A stretch of DNA of 64,000 bases from Deinococcus hopiensis KR-140 (GTDB taxonomy: Bacteria > Deinococcota > Deinococci > Deinococcales > Deinococcaceae). The DNA is taken from contig NZ_FWWU01000009.1 of the NCBI RefSeq assembly GCF_900176165.1, positions 856,001-920,000 of the forward strand, in the 5' to 3' direction. Both the position numbers and the translations under genes were made by a program. A model generated the notes under the pieces. The model had not been told where the DNA came from, made no database searches, and saw only the letters and a list, made by a program, of their open reading frames with translations. Below, in pieces: positions 1-8,438 of this stretch. The stretch's first letter is position 1; each line of letters opens with the position of its first letter.

Positions 1-285
1 GTCGCGCTCCCAGGAGTCGCGCACCGCCGCGCGGAGAAAGGTGGGGATGCCCAGCTCATTCAGTCGCCCGCCCTCGATGGCGGCGCCCGTCGCTTCCAGC
101 ACCATGTTCGTCAGGTCCTGGCTGTCGCGGCGCAGCTTCTCAACCTCGCCGGGGGTGAACACGTAGGCCACGTCCTCGCCCCAGTAGGGCACGGGGTGTT
201 CGGGGGTGGGCGCGTACCAGGTCATGCCCACGTCTCGCAGCCGCTTTTCCCAGCCGGGACGTGGCGTCAAGCTGCGGCGCTGCAT
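1..285 (-). CDS. Glutathionylspermidine synthase-family ATP-grasp ligase (YgiC-like), N-terminal part
   Basis: Only the first 95 codons are present; the gene runs off the left edge. The peptide has the N-terminal pattern of the YgiC/YjfC branch of the glutathionylspermidine synthase family: a tryptophan-rich start (MTWYAPTPEHPVPYWGEDV) followed by a helix with an acidic/hydrophobic pattern. Family members are ATP-grasp amide ligases that join a carboxylate to an amine. The substrate of YgiC-type proteins is not settled, and Deinococcus makes bacillithiol rather than glutathione, so glutathionylspermidine is unlikely as product. The ATG at 285-283 overlaps the TGA of the upstream lipoprotein gene (ATGA), so the two are translationally coupled, as ygiB and ygiC are adjacent in E. 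coli. The catalytic ATP-grasp residues lie outside the window. Confidence 0.85.
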   Translation of the reverse strand, partial: MQRRSLTPRPGWEKRLRDVGMTWYAPTPEHPVPYWGEDVAYVFTPGEVEKLRRDSQDLTNMVLEATGAAIEGGRLNELGIPTFLRAAVRDSWERD

Positions 286-677
286 CAGCCGCCGAAGCTT
301 CCCCGGGAACGCCCGCTGCTCGTCAGGCCGCCCCGGCTGATACTCACTCCGCGCGCCTTGAACGAACCGTAGGCGCCTTTGCGGGCGTCGTAGCTCATGC
401 CGCGCTCGTCGATGCCCCCGCTGGGGGTGTAGCCCAGGTAGCGGGTGGTGCTGCCGCTGCTGTAGAAGTAGGGGCCGTAGTAGAAAAAGCTGCTCCCGCT
501 GCTGCTGCGGTAACAGGGGTTGCGCAGACCCTGGGCGATCTGGGCCGCGTAGGCCCTGCGGCAGTCCTCGTAGGAGTTGTAGGACACGCGGCTGTAGCGG
601 CTGTAGTCGTCGTGGGCACAGCTCGCCAGCAGGGCGGGCAGGGCCGCCAGCAGCGGCAGATGGAAGGTCTTTCTCAT
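285..677 (-). CDS. YgiB-like (DUF1190) lipoprotein
   Basis: 130-residue protein with a lipoprotein signal peptide whose lipobox LASC places the lipidated Cys at about residue 20. The mature part is rich in Ser, Tyr and Gly, and the C-terminus (VSISRGGLTSSGRSRGSFGG) resembles the TVTRGGFG...SRSMGG tail of E. coli YgiB. It sits between the MocR gene (ATGA overlap at 674-677) and the YgiC-like ligase (ATGA overlap at 285), so all three form one translationally coupled operon. A GAGGA Shine-Dalgarno stretch precedes the ATG. YgiB has no established biochemical function; a role at the cell envelope together with the ligase is inference from conserved adjacency. Similarity is short and low-complexity, so the family call is moderate. 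Confidence 0.7.
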   Translation of the reverse strand: MRKTFHLPLLAALPALLASCAHDDYSRYSRVSYNSYEDCRRAYAAQIAQGLRNPCYRSSSGSSFFYYGPYFYSSGSTTRYLGYTPSGGIDERGMSYDARKGAYGSFKARGVSISRGGLTSSGRSRGSFGG

Positions 678-2176
678 ACGTCCTCATACGTGGCAGCGGG
701 AGCAGGAGTTCCCAGCCGGGGCGCGAGAACCCGCACGATCTCCCGCGCGCCCCGCTCCACCTGCGCCGCCGTGAGGCCGCCGTAGCCCAGCAGCAGGGCA
801 TTGGGAACGGCACCCGCGAAGGTGTAGCTGTGCAGGGTGGAGACGAAGACCCCGCGTTGTGCCAGAGCCGCCGCCACCTCCGCGCCCGGAATGTGGGCAG
901 GCAGGTGGAGGCAGGCGTGCAGCCCAGCCTCGATACCGCCCAGCCGGGCGTGAGGCGAGAGGGGCGCGAGCGTGTGGGCGAGGGTGGCCTGCTGCCCGGC
1001 ATGCCAGCGCCGCGCCCGGCGAACGTGCCGGTCCAGGTGTCCGCCGCCGATAAAGTGGATCAGGGCGGCTTGGGTAATGCGGCCGTGTCCCCCGTCGGCC
1101 AGTGTCCGCGCGCGGGTGAGGGCCGGAACGAGCACGGGCGGCGCGACGAGAAACCCGGTGCGAACGGCTGGGGTCAGCAGCTTGCTCAGGGTGCCCAGGT
1201 ACAGCACCCGGCCCTCCGCGCCCTCCAGGCTGGCAAGCGGCGGCAGGGGCGTGGCCCCGTAGCGGAACTCGCCGTCGTAGTCGTCTTCCACGATCAGGGC
1301 GTCGTGTTCTTGCGCCCAGCGCAGCAGCGCCAGCCGCCTGGAGAGGGTCATCCGCACACCCAGCGGGTACTGGTGGCTGGGCGTGACCACGGCGAGGCGG
1401 GCGCGGGGCAGGTCGTCCGTCACCAGCCCCTCGTCGTCCACAGGGATGGGACGGATCTCCATCCCCGCGTCCAGCAGCACTTGGCGGGCCGCCCGGTAAC
1501 CGGGATTCTCGAACAGCACGCGGCTGCCGGGCGGAAGGAGGCGGGCGATCAGCCCCAGGGCGCTGAGGCTGCCCGCCGTGACGACGGTTTGCTCTGGAGT
1601 GGCCCGCAAACCCCGTGCCCGGCCCACGAAGGCGGCCAGGGCAGCGCGCAACTCGCGCTCGCCCGCCGCGTCGCCGTAGTCGCCTTCGGGTGGGGTCCGG
1701 CCCGCCGCCGCCCAGGCCGCCCGCCAGGCCCGCAGGTCCAGCACCTGAGTGCCCGCCACGCCAGGCTGGAAGTGAATTCCAGGTGTCGTCACTCGGGCGT
1801 CTACCGGCGCGTCGTCAGGCAGCGTCAACCAGTGGGGGGAGCGGCCCCCACGCTCGCGTCCTCCGTAAACCGCCACCCCAGCCGCCACCCGCGTCCCGCT
1901 GCCCACCCGCGTGTCCAGGGTCCCGTCCAGCCGCAGCGCCTCGAAGGCCGCCGTGACCACGCCCCGGGTCACGCCCAGCTCGGCGGCCAGCGAGCGCGAG
2001 CCGGGCAGGGCCGTCCCCGCCGGCAGCGTTCCTGTCAGGGCCCCGGCGCGAATCTGGGCGGCCAGCTGGGCGTGCAGCGGTGTGGATGAGGCGCGGTCCA
2101 AGGCAATGGGCAGCGGGAACACGTCGAGTGGACCTCCCGTTTGCGCCATATCCGGCTCTGTTCTCGGGTCCAGCAT
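674..2176 (-). CDS. MocR-type GntR regulator with aminotransferase domain
   Basis: 500-residue fusion of an N-terminal GntR winged helix (about residues 20-90, PGSRSLAAELGVTRGVV) and a fold-type I PLP aminotransferase domain. The PLP lysine lies in YLGTLSKLLTPAVRTGF and the aspartate that contacts the pyridine nitrogen in VEDDYDGEFRY. MocR proteins are dimeric, PLP-sensing transcription factors, often controlling pyridoxal or amino-acid genes; no pdx gene is adjacent here. The start at 2176 (MLDPRTEPD) is chosen because a TACACT -10 box lies 7 nt upstream, giving a leaderless mRNA; the first internal ATG is 27 nt downstream. It heads the operon with the YgiB- and YgiC-like genes and diverges from the AhpD-like gene 18 bp away. 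Target genes are probably these two flanking units. Confidence 0.93.
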   Translation of the reverse strand: MLDPRTEPDMAQTGGPLDVFPLPIALDRASSTPLHAQLAAQIRAGALTGTLPAGTALPGSRSLAAELGVTRGVVTAAFEALRLDGTLDTRVGSGTRVAAGVAVYGGRERGGRSPHWLTLPDDAPVDARVTTPGIHFQPGVAGTQVLDLRAWRAAWAAAGRTPPEGDYGDAAGERELRAALAAFVGRARGLRATPEQTVVTAGSLSALGLIARLLPPGSRVLFENPGYRAARQVLLDAGMEIRPIPVDDEGLVTDDLPRARLAVVTPSHQYPLGVRMTLSRRLALLRWAQEHDALIVEDDYDGEFRYGATPLPPLASLEGAEGRVLYLGTLSKLLTPAVRTGFLVAPPVLVPALTRARTLADGGHGRITQAALIHFIGGGHLDRHVRRARRWHAGQQATLAHTLAPLSPHARLGGIEAGLHACLHLPAHIPGAEVAAALAQRGVFVSTLHSYTFAGAVPNALLLGYGGLTAAQVERGAREIVRVLAPRLGTPAPAATYEDV

Positions 2177-2182
2177 GAACCC

Positions 2183-2189
2183 TAGTGTA
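2183..2189. promoter_or_regulatory. Overlapping divergent -10 elements
   Basis: TAGTGT (2183-2188, plus) and TACACT (2189-2184, minus) overlap by 5 bp within the palindrome CTAGTGTA/TACACTAG. The plus start codon is 6 nt and the minus start codon 7 nt downstream, so both transcripts would be leaderless and the two polymerases cannot bind together. Confidence 0.7.
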
Positions 2190-2194
2190 AGGGC

Positions 2195-2626
2195 ATGAAC
2201 GGAACCCGCCTGCCCTACCAAACCCTGTTGCCCAGCGCCTTCCAGGCCTTGCTCGCCCTGGAGCGCCGCGTGCAGGGCCTGACCCTCGGCGTGCCCCTGC
2301 TCGAACCCGTCAAGGTGCGGGCCAGACAGCTCAACGGCTGTGGGTTTTGCCTGGACCGGCCCAGCAAGGACGCCCGAAAGGTGGGGGTGTCCCAGCGCCA
2401 GCTCTGCTGGTCCTCGCGGCGCGGCGCGGGAACGCTGTTTACTCCGCGCAGGCAGGCCGTGCTGAAATTCGAAGCGGTCACGCTGCAGGCCGGGGTGCCG
2501 GACGCGCCGCTGGGCCGGTTGCGCCCCCACTTCTGCGGCGCCGGGATCATCAAGTGGACGATGGCCGTCATCACGGTTAACGCCTGGAACCGCATGGGCG
2601 TGGTCAGTGGGCTGCACCCCGCGTGA
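2195..2626 (+). CDS. AhpD-like carboxymuconolactone decarboxylase family protein, active-site His lost
   Basis: 143 residues with the all-helical AhpD/CMD pattern: VKVRARQLNGCGFCLD around residues 40-54 and AVITVNAWNRMGV near the end. The redox pair Cys49/Cys52 (CGFC) is kept, but the His normally four residues after the second Cys (CxxCxxxH) is Pro56, and the segment around residues 66-80 (RQLCWSSRRGAGT) departs from the usual AWREAPLYT pattern although the frame is open. AhpD proteins are alkylhydroperoxidases that use the CxxC pair with this His as part of the proton relay, so activity is doubtful. It is transcribed leaderlessly (TAGTGT, 6 nt) and is followed by other decayed genes, which suggests it is an early-stage pseudogene. 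GTG of the next frame overlaps its TGA. Confidence 0.75.
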   Translation: MNGTRLPYQTLLPSAFQALLALERRVQGLTLGVPLLEPVKVRARQLNGCGFCLDRPSKDARKVGVSQRQLCWSSRRGAGTLFTPRRQAVLKFEAVTLQAGVPDAPLGRLRPHFCGAGIIKWTMAVITVNAWNRMGVVSGLHPA

Positions 2627-2981
2627 GGTCCGGCGTTTCTCGCGCGAAGGCGCGCGCCGCTGCCCCCGTACCCGGCTTCACGGAGGTCTGCCGGCGCGGC
2701 CCGCTCAGCGTGGAGCTGTATCGTCCGTACGAACGTGATGGGCAGCGGCCCCACGGGCAAGGCGAGGTGTACGTCGGGCTGACGGACACGTACCGCTGCG
2801 GCTCCAACACCCGCGCCTTTGGACCGGGTGATCTGCTGCTCGCCCCCGCAGGCGCGGAACACCGCTCTCAGACGTTTAGCGGTAACCTGGAAGTCTGGGC
2901 GATCTTCTACGGCCCGCAGGGGGAGAACGCCCTGGCGAGCGCGTGGTGCTGGGGCAGCGCGTCACGGAGGCCCAGGGGTGA
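2623..2981 (+). pseudogene. Cupin-domain protein, frameshifted at the C-terminus
   Basis: The first ~100 codons read as a small cupin: GFTEVCRRGPLSVELYRP, then PHGQGEVYV (metal-binding strand), AFGPGDLLLAPAGAEHRS and a NLEVWAIFYGP end. After FYGPQG the homologous frame is lost; in the adjacent frame the sequence continues GERVVLGQRVTEAQG and stops at TGA 2979-2981, exactly overlapping the next start (GTGA). So a frameshift near 2930-2945 separates the last ~15 codons, and the GTG-started frame instead reads on to 3405 without homology. Function of these single-domain cupins is not known. The protein may still fold because the damage is terminal, but the surrounding genes are clearly dead. Confidence 0.6.
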
Positions 2982-3155
2982 AGCCGGTGCTGCCACTCAC
3001 GGCGCTGGCCCCGTTGATCTGGGGCAGCACGGACCTCGTCAAGGACACCTTCCTGCCGCACCTTCCGCTTCCATGCTGGCTGCGCTGCGGATTTTGCCTG
3101 CTGGACTGGTGCTCGGGCTGGTCCGCGTGTGGCCGCCGCGCGTGGTGGATCACGC
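2978..3155 (+). pseudogene. EamA/DMT-family transporter remnant
   Basis: Starting at GTG 2978 the reading frame gives KPVLPLTALAPLIWGSTD, the typical first helix of EamA drug/metabolite exporters. A frameshift near 3060 moves the second helix (LAALRILPAGLVLGLVRVW, then PPR) to another frame. Everything after roughly the second transmembrane segment of the normal ten is missing, replaced by the 3' part of a DJ-1/PfpI gene. It is a deletion relic with no possible function. Confidence 0.65.
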
Positions 3156-3179
3156 GCGGGTCAACGGGCAGGTGACGGT

Positions 3180-3494
3180 GCAGCAGCGGGCGGACAGGCT
3201 GCCCCTCGGCGCGTCCGTGTGCACCGGGACGCCTTCGTACTGGCGCAGGCAGGGCTGCTCGCGGGCCGCACAGTCACCACCCACGGGGAGGACCAGGCCA
3301 AACTTGCCTGGCCGTTCCCAGACCTGCGCGTCGTTTCTGGTCAGCCCCGGGTGGAGGAGGACCACATCGTCACCTCCGGCGGCATCGGCGCGGGCATCGA
3401 CATGAGTCTGCACCCCGTACTCCGTGTCCCGCCTGAACTCGCTGCCGACACCGCCCGTCACATGGAGTACCGCTGGGAGGGGAACCTTGCCTGA
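3180..3494 (+). pseudogene. DJ-1/PfpI-family protein, 5'-truncated and frameshifted
   Basis: The nucleophile elbow of the DJ-1/PfpI superfamily is visible as ASVCTG in one frame (about 3208-3225), and the continuation AFVLAQAGLLAGRTVTTHGE is in another, so a frameshift falls directly after the catalytic Cys loop. The rest (AWPFPDLRVV, VTSGGIGAGIDMSLH, ARHMEYRWEGNLA) matches the C-terminal half of isonitrile hydratase-like members. The N-terminal half is absent. The TGA at 3492-3494 overlaps the TTG start of the acetyltransferase, so the dead frame may still deliver ribosomes to it. Confidence 0.7.
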
Positions 3495-3933
3495 AATTCG
3501 ACCCATTACTCCGGAGGACGCCGCCCTCGCCCTGCCCGCCCTGCGCGAGTTGCGCCCTGCTGCGCCGCAGACGGAGAGCGTGGAGGCCCTCACTGCCCAC
3601 CTCCTCGCCGTGGAGAGAGAGGGTTACCGCCTCGCCGGTTCCTTTGAGGCAGGCCGGACCGGAGCCGCCGCCGTGACCGGTTACCGCACCTTCACAGTGC
3701 TCGCCTTCGGGCAGATGCTGTACGTGGACGACCTCTCCACCTTGCCGGATGCACGCGGAAAGGGACACGCCCGCGCGCTCCTGCGCTGGCTGGAGGGCGA
3801 GGCGCGGCGGATGGGGTGCCTGGGCCTGCACCTCGACTCCGGCGTCGGTTCCGCCCGCTTCACCGCCCACCGTCTCTACCTCTCGGCGGGAATGAACATC
3901 ACCGCCCACCACTTCGAGAAGGAGCTGGAATGA
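3487..3933 (+). CDS. GNAT-family N-acetyltransferase
   Basis: 148 residues with the GNAT fold: MLYVDDLSTLPDARGKGHAR carries motif A, where the R/Q-x-x-G-x-G/A segment (ARGKGHA) binds the pyrophosphate of acetyl-CoA, and LYLSAGMNITAHHFEKEL is the usual end. The substrate is unknown. The start is set at TTG 3487 because GGGAGGGG lies just upstream with good spacing and the N-terminal strand LPEIRPITPEDA begins there; extension upstream would run into the DJ-1 relic. The stop overlaps the next ATG (ATGA), so it is coupled to the FMN-binding protein gene. Confidence 0.85.
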   Translation: MPEIRPITPEDAALALPALRELRPAAPQTESVEALTAHLLAVEREGYRLAGSFEAGRTGAAAVTGYRTFTVLAFGQMLYVDDLSTLPDARGKGHARALLRWLEGEARRMGCLGLHLDSGVGSARFTAHRLYLSAGMNITAHHFEKELE

Positions 3934-4547
3934 CCGACTTCTACGATCCCCGTACCCGTGACCTTTCGCTCAGCCGCCGCCCGCAAAACCGCCGCGACGA
4001 CGTCTGGATTCGCGCCCTGCTCGCCCGCCTGACTGTGGGGCGCGTCGGGACCGTCTGGACCGGGGAGGACGGCGGGGCGTGGCCGTTTGTCACCCCGCTT
4101 GCCTTCGCCTACCGCCCGGAGACGCACGACATCGTGTACCACACGAACGTGGTGGGGCGTCTCCGGGCAAATACCGACCAGAACGCCCCTTCGCGCACCG
4201 TCTTCGAGGCTTCTGAGATCGGGCACCTGCTGCCCAGCAACGATCCGCTGGAACTCACCGTGCAGTACCGCAGCGTGATGGCGTTTGGCACCGCCCGCGT
4301 GCTGACGGACCGCGAGGAGGCGCGGGAGGCCCTGCGCGTGCTGTCTGAGCGGGCCTTTCCCGGCCTGCGGGTGGGGGAGAGCACGCGGCCGATCCGTGAC
4401 GCGGACCTCATCCGCACCACGGTCTACTCGCTCGCGGTGGAGCGCTGGAGCGGCAAGGAGAACTGGGCAGAGGCGGCGGCGCAGACGGAGGCGTGGCCCG
4501 TACTGCCGCCCGACCTCGCCTCTCCCCGTTCCACCACCCTGGGCTGA
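3930..4547 (+). CDS. Pyridoxamine 5'-phosphate oxidase-like flavin-binding protein (NimA-like)
   Basis: 205 residues with the split beta-barrel of the PNPOx-like family: VGRVGTVWTGEDGGAWPFVTP, then DIVYHTNVVGRLRAN and an ELTVQYRSVMAFGTARVL strand. These proteins bind FMN at a dimer interface and act as nitroimidazole reductases, flavin reductases or haem/F420-related enzymes; the exact reaction cannot be inferred. It is the second gene of a two-gene unit with the acetyltransferase (4-nt overlap). Confidence 0.85.
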   Translation: MTDFYDPRTRDLSLSRRPQNRRDDVWIRALLARLTVGRVGTVWTGEDGGAWPFVTPLAFAYRPETHDIVYHTNVVGRLRANTDQNAPSRTVFEASEIGHLLPSNDPLELTVQYRSVMAFGTARVLTDREEAREALRVLSERAFPGLRVGESTRPIRDADLIRTTVYSLAVERWSGKENWAEAAAQTEAWPVLPPDLASPRSTTLG

Positions 4548-4592
4548 CCCGCCGGGCTGGACACGGGAAACTGTTTCCCCTTCCTTAACCCC

Positions 4593-4619
4593 TACACTGA
4601 AGTTCAGACTCTGAGGAGG
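4593..4619 (+). promoter_or_regulatory. Promoter -10 and Shine-Dalgarno of the aminotransferase gene
   Basis: TACACT at 4593-4598 is a good -10 and GAGGAGG at 4613-4619 lies 6 nt before the ATG at 4626. This is one of the few genes in the window with a conventional leader and ribosome-binding site. Confidence 0.6.
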
Positions 4620-4625
4620 TTTTGC

Positions 4626-5870
<1,245 letters not shown>

Positions 5871-5879
5871 GTGAGCTGT

Positions 5880-5925
5880 GGGGTGCGGGACGGGGCTTTC
5901 ACCCCCGTCCCGCACCCCTTTTTCT
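5880..5925 (+). terminator. Rho-independent terminator after lysJ
   Basis: A perfect 16-bp stem (5880-5895 paired with 5903-5918) with a 7-nt loop is followed by TTTTTCT. It begins 9 bp after the aminotransferase stop codon. Confidence 0.92.
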
Positions 5926-5982
5926 CCCTCCCTGTGTCTAGCCCTCCGCCATTCGGCAGACTCGCCGCTGAAGCTGGGCCTG

Positions 5983-5988
5983 TAGCCT
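5983..5988 (+). promoter_or_regulatory. -10 element of the MATE gene (leaderless)
   Basis: TAGCCT ends 8 nt before the ATG at 5997; no Shine-Dalgarno sequence is present. Confidence 0.5.
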
Positions 5989-5996
5989 GACACGGT

Positions 5997-7400
5997 ATGT
6001 CTGCGATTACGGCTTCTCCTTCTGAATCGATTCAAGTCCGATCTCCAGGTCGGGAAATCGCGGCCATCGCCGTCCCGGTCAGCCTGGAGATGGTGCTGCA
6101 ACTCGTGCTTACCTTCGTGAACCAGATTATCGTCGGCACGCTGGGGGCGGCGGCGGTGGCCGCTGTGGGATTGGCGGGCAGCGTGAGCTTCATGTTCTTC
6201 GTGGGGCTGGGAGCGCTGGGATCGGGGACCAGCATCCTGGTGGCTCGCCGTGCTGGAGCGAATGACCAGGCGGGGGTCAACGGCACCCTGACCGTGGCCC
6301 TGGGGGTAAGCCTGCTGCTGGCCGGGGTGCTGACGGCCCCCGTGGTGCTGGGGGCCGGGGGCGTGCTGGCACTGGCGGGCGCGGCGGCCGACGTGACGGC
6401 CCGCGCGGTGCCCTATATGCAGGTCATCATGCTGGCCCTGGTGCCCGGGGTGTACGGCTGGATCCTCAGCGGGGCGCTCCGGTCGTTGGGCCACGCCCGC
6501 ACGCCGATGGTCGCCACCATGCTCACCGTCGTCATCGAGAGCCTGCTCGCCTGGGGACTGGTCTTCGGGGCCGGACCACTGCCCGAACTGGGTGTGGTGG
6601 GGGCCGCGTGGGCGGTGGTGATCGCCCAGATCCTCAAGGCCGCGCTGCTGACCTTCCAGATGTACGGACCGCGCCGCCTCGCTGCTGTGGCCCTGCCTGC
6701 CCCCGGAACGCGCCGCGCGGTGGCCGGACCGCTGCTGACCCTGTCGGCCCCCATCGCCCTGACTGAGATGCTGTGGAGCTTCGGTGGGTTTCTGTACGCT
6801 GCCGTGTTTGCCCGGGTGGGCACGGAGGCGCTGGCCGCCAGCCAGATCGTCGGGACGCTGGAGGGCATTTTCGTCGTGGGCAGCTTCGGCCTGATGAGCG
6901 CGGCCACCGTGCTGATTGGCCGGGCACTGGGAGCGGGCGACGGCTCCGGCGCGCAGGCTTGGTTCGGCCGGGTGTCACGCGCAGGGCTGGTCAGTGGCCT
7001 GGGTTTCGGTCTGCTGTTCGCCCTCTCGGCCCTGCTGTTGCCCCTGCTGTTTCCTGCGGTCGGTGAGGCTGTGCGCAGCATGGCGATGGGGGGCGTGCTC
7101 CTCATGGCCGCCTCGCAGGCCGTCAAGGTCCGCAACATGATCCTGGGTGGCGGCGTTCTGCCCGGTACGGGGGACGGCAAGGGCGTGATCCTGGGGGACG
7201 TGGTGGGCTCCTTCGTCGTCGGCCTGCCCCTCGCCATCCTGCTGGGGCTGCATACCCCACTGGGCGTGTGGGGCGTGTTTCTCGCCCGCGTGCTGGATGA
7301 GGTGGCCAAGGTCGTGATCTTCGAGTGGCGTCGCCGCCGACTGAACTGGGACGCGCTGGCCGAGGCGCAGCGGGGGCGGGAGACCACGGCCGCCCACTGA
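5997..7400 (+). CDS. MATE-family efflux transporter
   Basis: 467-residue integral membrane protein with two halves of about six helices each, the normal size for MATE exporters. The first half starts EIAAIAVPVSLEMVLQLVL and contains the FVNQIIVGTLGAAAVAAVGLA segment typical of the family; the second half begins PLLTLSAPIALTEMLWSFGG. MATE proteins export organic cations or drugs using a Na+ or H+ gradient across the cytoplasmic membrane. Start chosen at ATG 5997 behind a leaderless -10 box. The gene stands alone between two strong terminators; an IS630-family element is inserted just downstream. Substrate is unknown. Confidence 0.9.
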   Translation: MSAITASPSESIQVRSPGREIAAIAVPVSLEMVLQLVLTFVNQIIVGTLGAAAVAAVGLAGSVSFMFFVGLGALGSGTSILVARRAGANDQAGVNGTLTVALGVSLLLAGVLTAPVVLGAGGVLALAGAAADVTARAVPYMQVIMLALVPGVYGWILSGALRSLGHARTPMVATMLTVVIESLLAWGLVFGAGPLPELGVVGAAWAVVIAQILKAALLTFQMYGPRRLAAVALPAPGTRRAVAGPLLTLSAPIALTEMLWSFGGFLYAAVFARVGTEALAASQIVGTLEGIFVVGSFGLMSAATVLIGRALGAGDGSGAQAWFGRVSRAGLVSGLGFGLLFALSALLLPLLFPAVGEAVRSMAMGGVLLMAASQAVKVRNMILGGGVLPGTGDGKGVILGDVVGSFVVGLPLAILLGLHTPLGVWGVFLARVLDEVAKVVIFEWRRRRLNWDALAEAQRGRETTAAH

Positions 7401-7419
7401 GGTCAGCCCCCGCAAAGGC

Positions 7420-7459
7420 AAGGACGCTGAAGCTGCTCTGCTTCAGCGTCCTTTCTCTC
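7420..7459 (+). terminator. Rho-independent terminator after the MATE gene
   Basis: A perfect 14-bp stem (7420-7433 with 7440-7453) with a 6-nt loop and a pyrimidine tail (TCTCTC). The IS630-family element begins within 10 bp of it. Confidence 0.85.
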
Positions 7460-7460
7460 T

Positions 7461-7477
7461 TAGAGCACTTGTCATAA
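7461..7477 (+). repeat. Left terminal inverted repeat of the IS630-family element
   Basis: TAGAGCACTTGTCATAA; its last bases belong to the CATAAT box used as the transposase -10. Confidence 0.9.
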
Positions 7478-7478
7478 T
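7473..7478 (+). promoter_or_regulatory. -10 element of the transposase gene, overlapping the left repeat
   Basis: CATAAT is followed after 6 nt by the ATG at 7485, giving a leaderless transposase mRNA driven from the element end. Confidence 0.55.
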
Positions 7479-7484
7479 GAGAGC

Positions 7485-8438
7485 ATGAAAGCTGTTGGGG
7501 GGCGAGGGTACAGTCTGGATCTGCGGGAACGGGTGGTCGCGGCGGTCGAAGGCGGTCAGACTCGGAAAGAGGTCGCCCGGTTGTACCGAATGCGCATCGA
7601 AACCGTAGATACCTACCTGGAAAAGCAGCGCCTGGGAACGTTGCACGAGGTGGGTCGGTCTTCTGGTCGTCCCCCACGGGTCACACCCCTACACGAAGAG
7701 CAACTGCTGCAACAACTCAAGGCGCATGACGACGCGACATTGATCGAGCATGCTCGCATGCTCGAAGAAGCGACAGGGTTGAAGGTCAGCTTCAAAACTG
7801 TGGATCGAGTGTTCCGCAAGCATCACATCACCCGTAAAAAAACTTTGGTCGCGTTCGAGCGAAGTGAAGAAAGGCGACAGCAGTTTCTCAATGACTTAGC
7901 TCCGTATCTCACTCATCCAGAACAGCTGGTGTTCCTGGATGAGAGTGGCTTTCACACCGCCATGACACGAGGATACGCGCGTGCGCACAGGACTGAGCGA
8001 GCTCATGGCTATGTTCCCAGGAATCACGGACGCAACCAGACCTTGATTTGTGCTCTACAACTTACGGGACCGATGGTCCCGTTCGTTTTGACTGGTGCCG
8101 TCAACGGTCCATCGTTTGAATGGTACATCCGCCATTTGGTTTGTCCTATCCTGCAGCCAGGACAGGTCGTTGTCATGGACAACCTGTCGTCTCATCATCG
8201 AGCGTCTGTTCCAACACTTATTGAAGCACAGGGTTGTCGGATCCTGTTCCTTCCGCCTTATAGTCCAGACTTTAATCCTATCGAGCTGATGTTCTCTCAG
8301 GTCAAGGCGGCCGTCAGAGCGAAGGCTTGTCGAACAGTCGACGGCCTCATCTCTGCCATTGGAGCCGCTTTGCAGGCGGTTCGTGCACAGGACATCAACG
8401 CCTGGTTCCGACATGCTTATCCCTCCGTATCTTTATGA
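7485..8438 (+). CDS. IS630-family DDE transposase
   Basis: 317 residues, the usual IS630 length, in a single uninterrupted frame. The N-terminal part is a helix-turn-helix (GYSLDLRERVVAAVEGGQTR and following), and the catalytic domain shows the DDE triad: Asp in LVFLDESGFHT, Asp in VVVMDNLSSHH, and Glu in LPPYSPDFNPIELMFSQVK. It catalyses cut-and-paste transposition into TA. There is no second overlapping frame, so no programmed frameshift is needed as in some relatives. The element looks intact and could be active. Codon use is less GC-biased than that of the neighbours. Confidence 0.95.
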   Translation: MKAVGGRGYSLDLRERVVAAVEGGQTRKEVARLYRMRIETVDTYLEKQRLGTLHEVGRSSGRPPRVTPLHEEQLLQQLKAHDDATLIEHARMLEEATGLKVSFKTVDRVFRKHHITRKKTLVAFERSEERRQQFLNDLAPYLTHPEQLVFLDESGFHTAMTRGYARAHRTERAHGYVPRNHGRNQTLICALQLTGPMVPFVLTGAVNGPSFEWYIRHLVCPILQPGQVVVMDNLSSHHRASVPTLIEAQGCRILFLPPYSPDFNPIELMFSQVKAAVRAKACRTVDGLISAIGAALQAVRAQDINAWFRHAYPSVSL

